A stretch of 9,063 nucleotides of DNA from Paludibacter sp. (GCA_018054805.1 JAGPIU010000027.1:1-9063); one strand, 5' to 3'. Positions 1-8,192 are shown, counted from the stretch's first letter. Numbers and translations: made by a program. The notes: generated from the sequence alone by a model not told the origin.

Positions 1-66
1 ATAGTTGCCTGTGCAACCAGCCAAAAACAGGATAATCAGGAAAATATATAAAAATGCTTTTTGCAT
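1..66 (-). CDS. gldD: Putative gliding-motility lipoprotein GldD, N-terminal fragment (runs off window)
   Basis: Reading the minus strand from an ATG at 66-64 gives 22 codons before the window ends: MQKAFLYIFLIILFLAGC followed by TGNY. This is a textbook lipoprotein signal peptide: a short basic start (Lys3), a hydrophobic stretch and a perfect lipobox LAGC with the lipidated Cys at residue 18. The protein should be exported by Sec, lipidated and anchored in the membrane facing the periplasm. The identity as GldD is an inference from three things: it lies directly downstream of gldE on the same strand, gldE-gldD is a usual pair in Bacteroidota, and GldD proteins carry a C-x-x-[DN]-Y start to the mature chain, which CTGNY fits. 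GldD is needed for gliding and type IX secretion-linked functions in Flavobacterium. A different small lipoprotein cannot be excluded because only the signal peptide is visible. Confidence 0.6.
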   Translation of the reverse strand, partial: MQKAFLYIFLIILFLAGCTGNY

Positions 67-100
67 AAATTCGGTTTTTTAAATATCAGGATAAATCCGG

Positions 101-185
101 AACAAAGAACAAAGACAAAAGAGCAAAGACAAAAGACAAGGACGAAAGACGAAAGTCAAAAGACAAAAGACGAAGGAACAAAGAC
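101..185. repeat. Degenerate purine-rich array, unit about AAAGACA
   Basis: About 85 bp are built from loosely repeated words AAAGAC, AAAGACA and GAAAGAC, with spacing of mostly 7 to 8 bp. On the gldE/gldD transcript it reads as pyrimidine-rich GTCTTTTGTCTTT repeats. No open frame or known element is visible. It is the first of three unrelated simple arrays filling the gldE-gldD gap. Confidence 0.85.
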
Positions 186-228
186 TGTGAGTCGCTGAAT
201 TAGTTGCGAATCACCTCCGAAACGCACA

Positions 229-280
229 ATCTTCAAATTTTCAAATCTTCAAATTTTCAAATCTTCAAATTTTCAAATCT
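229..280. repeat. 16-bp tandem repeat, three perfect copies plus ATCT
   Basis: ATCTTCAAATTTTCAA is repeated perfectly at 229-244, 245-260 and 261-276, followed by the first four bases of a fourth copy. The identity of the copies suggests recent slippage or ongoing copy-number change. It lies in the transcribed spacer between gldE and gldD and encodes nothing recognisable. Confidence 0.95.
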
Positions 281-290
281 CAGGATAAAC

Positions 291-357
291 TCTGAAACTC
301 TGAAACTCTGAAACCTGAAACACTGAAACCCGAAACCCGAAACCCGAAACCCGAAAC
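291..357. repeat. GAAAC-based tandem arrays of 8-bp and 7-bp period
   Basis: TCTGAAAC occurs three times in tandem at 291-314. After two transitional CTGAAAC words the array shifts to a 7-bp period (CCGAAAC, about four copies) and runs straight into the gldE stop codon at 358-360. On the transcript this is a GTTTCGG repeat starting at the last gldE codon. It has no coding potential that I recognise. Confidence 0.9.
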
Positions 358-1686
358 TCACTCTTCTTTATAATCGTCCTTTATAAACAACTTCACCTTT
401 TTAATACGGCGATTGTCAACCGCCAGAATTTCGAATACATAACGGCCGTAGCCTATCCGTTCCGATTTTTGGGGGATTTCACCTTTTATTTCAAGTATCA
501 GTCCGGCAAGTGTTTCCACCTCATCGGTTACCCTGGCAAAGTCATTTTCTTCAATCTCGTCAATTTTAAAGAAATCGTTGAGCTGAATTTTGGCTTCAAA
601 TACAAAGGTATGGTTGTCTAATTTTACGTATAGTTTTTGTTCGTCGTCGTATTCGTCGCTGATATCGCCTACAATTTCTTCCAGAATATCCTCAAGAGTG
701 ACAAGCCCCGAAGCGCCACCGTATTCGTCGATTACAATGGCCAAATGCACATGGTTTTTCTGAAACTCATTCAACAGATCATCAATTTTCTTTGTTTCGG
801 GTACGTAATAAGCTTGCCTGATAAGACTTTGCCAGCGAAATGTAGCAGGTTTGTCGAGATGCGGAAGTAAATCCTTGCTGTACAAAACTCCTTTTATATT
901 GTCGCGACTGCCCGAGTACACCGGAATGCGCGAATATCCCGAACGGATAATCATTTCGAGCAGTTGTTTGTAACCGGTTTTAATATCCACATCCACCACA
1001 TCCACTCTCGAAGTCATAATATCCTCTACCTGTATATTCCCGAATTTAATAATTCCCTCCAGTATTTCCGTGTCTTCGTCGGTGCTGTTACTCGTTAGCT
1101 CCAGAGCCTGTGATAGCTCGTCCATAGAAATGTTGTTGTGTGAGTGCCTGGCAAGACGGTTGTTGACTATTGAGCTTGAATTTACCAGCAGGCTCACAAA
1201 AGGGCTGAAAATAGTTTCGAGCATCGAGAGAAAAGAAGATGACGCTGTGGCCACTTTTTTCGAGTTTTGTGTGGCATATATTTTAGGCATTATTTCGCCA
1301 AAAAGCAGCAGCAGGAATGTGATAATGATGGTTTGAAATATAAATCCGATGAAAGGCGACTGATCGAAATTAAGTATCGAATTTGTAAATACTGTGAGCA
1401 ACAGAATGATGGACACATTTACAAAATTGTTACCGATCAGAATAGTGGCCAGCAGTCGTTGCGGTTTATCAAGTAGTTTAACCACGCGCAATTCTGCTTT
1501 ATTGTCGCGTTCGCGCAGCTCATCGAGTTGCTGCGGTTCGAGCGAAAAATAAGCCACCTCCGAGGCCGATATGATGGCCGATATGCATAATAGCAAAATG
1601 CTTATTATGAGCGAAATAACTGCTGCCCATGTAAGTGGGTACACTGTAATGCCGGAAAATACAGAAATCAAAAGATTGGGTTCCAA
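358..1686 (-). CDS. gldE: GldE-like CNNM/CBS/CorC-domain membrane protein
   Basis: The 442-residue protein has the architecture of the CNNM/HlyC/CorC family. A DUF21 transmembrane domain spans about residues 15-180, with hydrophobic segments near 20-43, 78-105 and 113-132 and the family signature GEIMPK at 130-135. Two CBS domains follow at about 223-280 and 285-342, and a CorC_HlyC domain closes it (about 352-437). The signature IDEYGGASGLVTLEDILEEI at 319-338 is typical of the second CBS. In Bacteroidota the homologue next to gldD is GldE, reported as a partner of GldD in gliding; the wider family is linked to Mg2+ or Co2+ transport, so ion handling is also possible. The start is TTG at 1686-1684: an in-frame TGA sits two codons upstream at 1692-1690, and MEP followed by a hydrophobic stretch fits the family. 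It is transcribed divergently from the stress protein gene. Confidence 0.88.
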   Translation of the reverse strand: MEPNLLISVFSGITVYPLTWAAVISLIISILLLCISAIISASEVAYFSLEPQQLDELRERDNKAELRVVKLLDKPQRLLATILIGNNFVNVSIILLLTVFTNSILNFDQSPFIGFIFQTIIITFLLLLFGEIMPKIYATQNSKKVATASSSFLSMLETIFSPFVSLLVNSSSIVNNRLARHSHNNISMDELSQALELTSNSTDEDTEILEGIIKFGNIQVEDIMTSRVDVVDVDIKTGYKQLLEMIIRSGYSRIPVYSGSRDNIKGVLYSKDLLPHLDKPATFRWQSLIRQAYYVPETKKIDDLLNEFQKNHVHLAIVIDEYGGASGLVTLEDILEEIVGDISDEYDDEQKLYVKLDNHTFVFEAKIQLNDFFKIDEIEENDFARVTDEVETLAGLILEIKGEIPQKSERIGYGRYVFEILAVDNRRIKKVKLFIKDDYKEE

Positions 1687-1750
1687 TGTTCAGATAATAA
1701 AGTGGATAATACCGGACTCCTTTTCTATGGTCCGTTGTAACTCTGTAGTG

Positions 1751-1758
1751 CAAAATTA
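1751..1758 (-). promoter_or_regulatory. Candidate Bacteroidota -7 box (TAATTTTG) for gldE
   Basis: On the minus strand 1758-1751 reads TAATTTTG, a full match to the Bacteroidota -7 consensus TAnnTTTG, about 65 bp upstream of the gldE start. I see no convincing TTTG -33 box at 19-21 bp spacing; only poor T-rich matches lie upstream. Position and direction fit a gldE promoter in the divergent 264-bp spacer. Confidence 0.45.
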
Positions 1759-1874
1759 ATGTTTTTTTTCTGAAAGCCTTGTATAAATAAGGCTGTCATT
1801 TGTTTAATTGCTAAACTTTTGGATAGAGAAGCATTAAATTTTATTTTTTCGGATCATTATTGCAGGAAAAAACA

Positions 1875-1907
1875 TAACTTTACGGCTCCCGGATTTTACT
1901 ATGCTTG
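1875..1907 (+). promoter_or_regulatory. Weak promoter candidates for the stress protein gene
   Basis: Two imperfect matches to TAnnTTTG lie in the spacer: TAACTTTA at 1875-1882 and TATGCTTG at 1900-1907, each with one mismatch. Neither has a well-placed -33 TTTG. They are the best plus-strand candidates before the ATG at 1951. Confidence 0.22.
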
Positions 1908-1950
1908 TTGACTCATTCGGGAGATATTCAAATAATTATTCACAATATAA

Positions 1951-3060
1951 ATGCCTGATATTATGGACGACAAACTTGTTACCTTAGCCATTCGCACTTA
2001 TCAGCGGGCGCAAATGATAAAGTCGGTACTCGAAGAAAACGGTATCGAAACTGTCATACATAATCTGAATCTCGAACAACCCGAAATGGCAGTGGGAGTG
2101 AGGGTGCGTATTCATCAATCTGATCTGCCACGGGCTTTACAGTTGGTTGAAGATATTGAAAGTGAATGGGAAAAGGAGGAAATTAAAACGCAGGAATCTG
2201 AAATACTGATTCCGTATGATTTTAGCGATCCGGTGAGTAAAACCATCGATTTCGGTTTTGGTTTTGCGTCGAAAATGAATGCCGAAGTGGTGCTCATGTA
2301 TGTGTATTTCAGTCCGGCATTTACCATTTCGGCTCACAACGATCTGAATACTTACAGCATAAGCGACAGCGAACTGCTGCGCCGTATTATCAGCACAGCG
2401 CGTGCCGATGCCGAAAATATGACCAATCTCATTCATACGCGCATCGACAAAGGTGAGCTGCCCAATGTGCCTTTCCGTTTCGAACTGCGCGAAGGGGTGC
2501 CCGAAGATCAGATTCTTGAATATTGCAAAAAATACAATCCCTCGCTGGTGGTAATGGGTACGCATGGCAAAAAAGTATCGACCGAACTTATAGGCAGTGT
2601 CACTGCCGAAGTAATGGAATCGTCGAGGGTGCCGGTGTTTGCAGTACCTAATGTCTCGCTGCTGCAAACTGTCGATGGAGTAAAGCGCATTGCTTTTCTC
2701 ACTAACTTCGATCAGAAAGATCTGATTGCCATTGATAAAACCATCGAAATGTTTAAAAGCGATACACTTGAAATTTACTTTATTCATGCATCCGAGAAAA
2801 ACGAAAGCTGGAGTGAGGTGATTCTGGGTGGTATAAAATCATACTTTTCCTCGCATTATCCCGGACTTATTACCCATTATGCCCTGATTGGCAGTCCCGA
2901 TAATCCTGAAATCATCGAAGATTATCTGCAACAAAAAAACATTGATTTGCTGGCACTCAATACCCGTCGACGGAAATTGTTTTCGCGCCTTTTCAATCCC
3001 GGACTTGCTTATAAAATGGTCCTTAACTCCGATACTGCCATGTTTGTGACACATGTGTGA
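1951..3060 (+). CDS. DUF2007-Usp-Usp universal stress protein
   Basis: The 369 residues hold three parts. Residues 5-70 (MDDKLVTLAIRTY to about VEDIE) look like a DUF2007 signal-transducing domain. Residues 84-233 form a first Usp domain with strand ILIPYDFS and the nucleotide-binding loop VVMGTHG (200-206) then GS at 215-216. Residues 245-369 form a second, degenerate Usp domain starting RIAFLTNFD. The usual ATP motif is G-2x-G-9x-G(S/T); here eight residues separate the second and third glycines, so binding is plausible but not certain. The second domain ends LLALNTRRRKLFSRLFNP and has no glycine loop. There is no signal peptide, so it is cytoplasmic. Usp proteins respond to starvation and stress; the ligand is not evident. 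The ATG at 1963 (Met5, giving MDDKLVTLA) is an equally good and perhaps better start than 1951, because family members tend to begin M-[DE]-D-K-L. It stands alone between gldE and pyrG. Confidence 0.88.
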   Translation: MPDIMDDKLVTLAIRTYQRAQMIKSVLEENGIETVIHNLNLEQPEMAVGVRVRIHQSDLPRALQLVEDIESEWEKEEIKTQESEILIPYDFSDPVSKTIDFGFGFASKMNAEVVLMYVYFSPAFTISAHNDLNTYSISDSELLRRIISTARADAENMTNLIHTRIDKGELPNVPFRFELREGVPEDQILEYCKKYNPSLVVMGTHGKKVSTELIGSVTAEVMESSRVPVFAVPNVSLLQTVDGVKRIAFLTNFDQKDLIAIDKTIEMFKSDTLEIYFIHASEKNESWSEVILGGIKSYFSSHYPGLITHYALIGSPDNPEIIEDYLQQKNIDLLALNTRRRKLFSRLFNPGLAYKMVLNSDTAMFVTHV

Positions 3061-3106
3061 TACACTGTTACGAATGGTTCAGGCCGATACTCACTTTGAT
3101 TCCTGA

Positions 3107-4819
<1,713 letters not shown>

Positions 4820-4866
4820 TTAAACCCTGAGTTATAGTTTTTTTAAATGCGGTGTTTGTCCCTAAC

Positions 4867-4886
4867 CGGCAAAGCCGCAATTTTTT
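4867..4886 (+). terminator. Weak hairpin plus T-run between pyrG and yidC
   Basis: CGGC (4867-4870), loop AAA, GCCG (4874-4877), then CAA and six Ts (4881-4886). The 4-bp stem is short, so this may only attenuate transcription between pyrG and yidC. An alternative longer pairing, TGCGG at 4848-4852 with CCGCA at 4875-4879, is also possible. Confidence 0.3.
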
Positions 4887-4908
4887 CTAAATAAAATACG
4901 AACAATTA

Positions 4909-6822
4909 ATGGATAAAAACACGATTATCGGATTTGTGCTGATTGCACTTATTCTTATTGGTTTTTCGGTGATGAATAAGCCCAGCGAAGAGGAAATTCG
5001 TTACCAGGATTCGATTGCGCTTGTGCAAAAGCAAAAATACGAACAGGAAATAAAAGTACAGGAAGCTGCAAAGGCTGCCACAGCGGCTATCAACAACGAT
5101 TCTACAATTGTGGTGGATAACGATTCGGCGCGTCTGGCCGATGCGATGGGCGATTTTTCAGCAGCTGCTTTTGGTGAAGAGAAATTTTATGTAGTGGAGA
5201 ATGAAGTGCTTAAACTGACCTTTAGCAACAAAGGTGGCCGCATTTATTCTGCTCAGCTTAAAAATTATCGTACACACGATTCGTTGCCTCTTGTTCTGTT
5301 CGATGCGGAAGAAAGCAAAATGGGCTTTATCCTCACTACAAACAACAACCGTGTGGTGAATACTTCTGACCTCTACTTCGAGCCTGTATCTGAAGTTCAG
5401 AAAGACAGCGCCGGAAATCAGGTGTTCACAATGCGTCTGAAAACATCTGTAAATGCCTACATGGACTTTGTCTATACACTTCGTGCCGACGACTATATGC
5501 TTGGTTTTGACATCAAAGCCAATGCAATGAACACTGTAATGCCGGCCGGCACCAATGTGCTCGACATGCAGTGGAGTTCAAAAATCCGCCAGCAGGAAAA
5601 AGGACGTACTTTCGAGGAACGTTATTCGAATATTCAATACAAATTTGTAGCCGATGATGTCGAAAAACTCAGCGAAAGCAAGGACGATGAGAAGAAAGTG
5701 CCTAACCGCGTAAAATGGATTGCCTTTAAGGATCAGTTCTTTAGTTCTATTTTCATTGCCCGCGATGCTTTTACAGCCACCAATCTGACAAGTAAAATGG
5801 AGGATAAAGAAAGTGGTTATCTGAAAAACTATTCGGCTGAAATGGCTGTGGGCTTCGACCCGACAGGAAAAAATCCTACAGGTTTCGATATTTATCTCGG
5901 ACCTAATCAGTATAAAATTCTGTCGTCGTACGACAAAGGCCTCAAAGGTGACGATCGCTTGTTGCTGCGCGAACTGGTGCCACTCGGATGGGGAATTTTT
6001 GGCTGGGTCAACCGTTTTGCCATTATTCCAATGTTTAACCTGTTCAGCCGTTTTATTTCCAATTTCGGAATTATCATCCTGCTGATGACAGTGGTAATTA
6101 AACTTGTACTTTATCCGCTTACTTACAAATCGTACATGTCAAGCGCTAAAATGCGTGTGTTGAAACCTGAAATTGACGAGATTCATGCCCGCATTCCTGC
6201 CGAAAAGGCTGCCGAGCGCCAAAAAGCAACCATGGAACTTTACAATAAAGTGGGAGTGAGCCCTATGAGTGGATGTTTGCCTACTTTGCTTCAGATGCCT
6301 ATTCTGTTTGCTATGTTTAGTTTCTTCCCGGCTTCAATTGAGTTGCGTCAGGAAAGTTTCCTCTGGGCCGACGACCTTTCGGCTTACGATGCTATTGTGA
6401 GCTGGAATACCTATATTCCATTGGTATCAACTTATTTTGGAAATCACATAAGCTTGTTCACCCTGTTGATGACCGTGGCTACGCTTATTTCAACCAAACT
6501 GAATATGGCCAATACTGCCACACCCGATCAGCCGGGAGCCGGAATGATGAAGTGGATGATGTATCTGATGCCCATTATGTTCATGTTTATTTTCAATAGC
6601 TATGCGTCGGGATTGAGCTACTATTATTTTGTATCCACGCTTATTTCTATTGCCCAGACTTATGCTATACGTGCAAGTATCGACGAGAAGAAACTTCTGG
6701 CTCAGTTGCATGCCAAACGTAAAACCAATGAGAAAAATCCTGCTAAGAAAAAAAGCGGATTTATGGAACGACTTGAGAAAATGCAGCGTGAACAGGAAAA
6801 AGCGCTTCGCAACAGAAAATAA
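4909..6822 (+). CDS. yidC: Membrane protein insertase YidC (Oxa1/YidC family)
   Basis: YidC inserts and folds inner-membrane proteins, alone or with SecYEG. The 637 residues start with the usual Bacteroidota N-terminus MDKNTIIGF and a membrane segment (about 5-22). A large periplasmic beta-sandwich domain follows (about 92-350), with NKGGRI at 107-112. The conserved 60-kDa IMP core (about 362-588) carries TM2 IIILLMTVVIKLVLYPLT (388-405), the cytoplasmic hairpin with AKMRVLKP (413-420), NKVGVSPMSGCLPTLLQMPI (446-465) and the terminal membrane segments. The groove position that is Arg366 in E. coli is Lys398 here, keeping the positive charge. The tail after 588 is strongly basic (AKKKSG, RNRK), as expected for ribosome contact. 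It follows pyrG in the same direction and is closed by a strong terminator. Confidence 0.97.
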   Translation: MDKNTIIGFVLIALILIGFSVMNKPSEEEIRYQDSIALVQKQKYEQEIKVQEAAKAATAAINNDSTIVVDNDSARLADAMGDFSAAAFGEEKFYVVENEVLKLTFSNKGGRIYSAQLKNYRTHDSLPLVLFDAEESKMGFILTTNNNRVVNTSDLYFEPVSEVQKDSAGNQVFTMRLKTSVNAYMDFVYTLRADDYMLGFDIKANAMNTVMPAGTNVLDMQWSSKIRQQEKGRTFEERYSNIQYKFVADDVEKLSESKDDEKKVPNRVKWIAFKDQFFSSIFIARDAFTATNLTSKMEDKESGYLKNYSAEMAVGFDPTGKNPTGFDIYLGPNQYKILSSYDKGLKGDDRLLLRELVPLGWGIFGWVNRFAIIPMFNLFSRFISNFGIIILLMTVVIKLVLYPLTYKSYMSSAKMRVLKPEIDEIHARIPAEKAAERQKATMELYNKVGVSPMSGCLPTLLQMPILFAMFSFFPASIELRQESFLWADDLSAYDAIVSWNTYIPLVSTYFGNHISLFTLLMTVATLISTKLNMANTATPDQPGAGMMKWMMYLMPIMFMFIFNSYASGLSYYYFVSTLISIAQTYAIRASIDEKKLLAQLHAKRKTNEKNPAKKKSGFMERLEKMQREQEKALRNRK

Positions 6823-6843
6823 TATTCAGATATAAACGTTTGT

Positions 6844-6889
6844 AAAAAAGCGCAATATGCAAAGTCTCTTTGTAATTGCGCTTTTTTTT
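6844..6889 (+). terminator. Strong intrinsic terminator after yidC
   Basis: A 13-bp perfect stem pairs AAAAAAGCGCAAT (6844-6856) with ATTGCGCTTTTTT (6875-6887). Inside it a second 5-bp stem, CAAAG (6860-6864) with CTTTG (6868-6872), is capped by TCT. Eight Ts run from 6882 to 6889. The mirrored A-run would let it work on the other strand too. It starts 22 bp after the yidC stop and ends 17 bp before the gldB ATG. Confidence 0.92.
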
Positions 6890-6906
6890 GATACACAGAA
6901 ATTATT

Positions 6907-7917
6907 ATGATAAATAAAAACTTATTATTTATAGCTGTTACCGCTTTGGGACTTGCTTTTACAGCTTGCCATAAACCACAGCGTTTTGAAGTGGATGTGC
7001 GTGCTGCTGATAGTGTGCGTATAGCGCGTGTCGATCTTGATTTGATAGCGTTTGATACACTAAAGGCTGATGCTGAACTCGAAAAGCTTTTTCAGAAATA
7101 TCCTGATTTTATGCCGCTGTATTTCTCGGAGATGCTGGAGCTGCCCGTTACCGACAAAAAACTTTTAGCAGATCAACTCCGCACGTTTCGTGCTGATACG
7201 GTTTTCAGTCAGGTAAATGCTGATGTGCTTGCGCAGTTTGACGATATAAGCGATATTGAAGCCGAGTTGACAGGCTCTTATGCCTATATCAAACATTATT
7301 TTCCGGAATTGGCATTGCCCGAACTGTATTTCTTTGTGTCGGGATTTAATCGTTCGGTGGTCATAACGCCTGCATTTATTGGTGTTGGTGTGGATATGTA
7401 CCTGGGAAGCGATTATCCGCGCTATTCGGATATCAGTTATAAATATCTGACATATAATATGCGTCGCGAAAGTATTGCGGTGGACGTTGTTTCTGCAATT
7501 CTATTCAGTCACTTTCCTTCGGATGTGAAAAACGATCGTTTGCTCGATAATATGCTTTATCGTGGCAAGTTGCTTTATGTGTTGTCGGCAGTGATGCCCG
7601 ATCGCAAACCGCACGATATAATGGGATACACAAAGTTTCAGTGGGAGTGGAGCCGTAAGTATGAATCTGAGATATGGAACAGCATTCTCGATCATAACGA
7701 CCTTTACAGCTCCGATTTAATGCTTATTCGGAAATACCTGAATGATGCTCCGTTTACAGCGCCCGTATCGCAGGAGTCGCCCGGAAGGCTTGGTGCCTGG
7801 GTGGGTTGGCAAATAGTGGATGCGTGGATGGAAAAGCATAAAAATGTTTCGCTTTCGGATCTTCTGAAAGAGCATAATTATCAGAAAATACTCGATGAGT
7901 CGGGTTATCAGCCCTGA
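6907..7917 (+). CDS. gldB: Gliding-motility lipoprotein GldB homologue
   Basis: The 336-residue protein starts with a lipoprotein signal peptide: Lys4, a hydrophobic run and a slightly loose lipobox FTAC with Cys21 as the likely lipidated residue. The mature part has the landmarks of GldB: LFQKYPDFMPLYF at 61-73, the YIKHYFPEL region at 127-135, GVDMYLGSDYPRY at 161-173, DRLLDNMLYRGKLLYVL at 210-226, and the C-terminal ESPGRLGAWVGWQIV at 290-304. In Flavobacterium johnsoniae GldB is an envelope lipoprotein needed for gliding. Non-gliding Bacteroidota also carry it, so motility does not follow from its presence. The gldC gene that often follows gldB is absent here. No promoter of its own is evident, because a terminator occupies the space upstream. 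Confidence 0.88.
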   Translation: MINKNLLFIAVTALGLAFTACHKPQRFEVDVRAADSVRIARVDLDLIAFDTLKADAELEKLFQKYPDFMPLYFSEMLELPVTDKKLLADQLRTFRADTVFSQVNADVLAQFDDISDIEAELTGSYAYIKHYFPELALPELYFFVSGFNRSVVITPAFIGVGVDMYLGSDYPRYSDISYKYLTYNMRRESIAVDVVSAILFSHFPSDVKNDRLLDNMLYRGKLLYVLSAVMPDRKPHDIMGYTKFQWEWSRKYESEIWNSILDHNDLYSSDLMLIRKYLNDAPFTAPVSQESPGRLGAWVGWQIVDAWMEKHKNVSLSDLLKEHNYQKILDESGYQP

Positions 7918-7926
7918 TGATTTTTT

Positions 7927-7986
7927 ACACAGGAGTTTATTCCGGTTTATCGGTAGTGAAAAACTTTGAAGTTTCTCCTGTGTTTT
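7927..7986 (+). terminator. Branched hairpin at the end of gldB, probable terminator
   Basis: ACACAGGAG (7927-7935) pairs with CTCCTGTGT (7975-7983), followed by TTT. The 39-nt interior can form two small hairpins: CCG/CGG around GTTTAT (7942-7953) and AAACT/AGTTT around TTGA (7961-7974). The outer stem begins 10 bp after the gldB stop. The T-run is short, so termination strength is uncertain. Confidence 0.5.
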
Positions 7987-8032
7987 AGTGACTTTGTGAT
8001 CTTTTCTTATCGCAGAACTCGTCTTGCCTTTT

Positions 8033-8055
8033 TATAATGTCGCTCCTACGGAGCT
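8033..8055 (+). repeat. REP-like hairpin R1 (GCTCC-TAC-GGAGC)
   Basis: A perfect 5-bp stem GCTCC (8042-8046) and GGAGC (8050-8054) with turn TAC is preceded by TATAATGTC and followed by T. The same element recurs inverted at 8169-8192 with the same flank, apart from one base change and one extra base in the turn. Such short palindromes in convergent intergenic space resemble REP sequences. Confidence 0.85.
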
Positions 8056-8080
8056 ATTTTACACAAAGGACTAATAATTG

Positions 8081-8142
8081 CTACCATAATTATGCTCCTA
8101 ACGGAGCAATTTCTTAGCTTCGGAGAAGCGATATTATGGTAG
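8081..8142. repeat. 62-bp inverted pair of REP-like hairpins (R2/R3), cruciform or MITE-like
   Basis: Perfect 10-bp terminal inverted repeats CTACCATAAT (8081-8090) and ATTATGGTAG (8133-8142) enclose two hairpins: GCTCC-TAAC-GGAGC (8094-8107) and GCTTC-GGA-GAAGC (8117-8129). Read from each end the two halves align, so this is an inverted duplication of one unit. The second half has the paired change CC/GG to TC/GA, which keeps its stem intact. The whole can fold as a three-way junction. It resembles a BIME (paired REP) or a very small MITE. No coding. Confidence 0.85.
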
Positions 8143-8168
8143 AGATATTGATTGTATAGTGTTTTCAG

Positions 8169-8192
8169 AGCTCCGTTAGGAGCGAAATTATA
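8169..8192 (-). repeat. REP-like hairpin R4, inverted copy of R1
   Basis: GCTCC-GTTA-GGAGC at 8170-8183, followed by GAAATTATA. On the minus strand it reads as R1 with the R2 turn (TAAC): TATAATTTC, then the stem, then T. R1, R2, R3 and R4 are thus ordered forward, forward, reverse, reverse, making 8033-8192 a nested inverted structure. Confidence 0.85.

Noticed and set aside
203..228. A small gene or RNA in the unique stretch between the simple arrays
   Set aside because: Only about 40 bp of non-repetitive sequence (186-228) is present, without start codon, hairpin or promoter box that I can support.
2137..2787. 216-codon minus-strand open frame opposite the stress protein
   Set aside because: It lies wholly inside a well-supported gene, has a His/Phe-rich composition typical of antisense shadows, and has no recognisable domain. 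The same holds for the 199- and 187-codon frames opposite pyrG.
3049..3058. Palindrome ACACATGTGT at the end of the stress protein gene as an operator
   Set aside because: It overlaps the final codons and the first base of the stop, has no second copy in the window, and a 10-bp palindrome of this kind is easily found by chance.
6835..6842. AACGTTTG as a gldB promoter -7 box
   Set aside because: It has one mismatch to TAnnTTTG, no -33 box at the right distance, and transcripts from it would run straight into the terminator hairpin.
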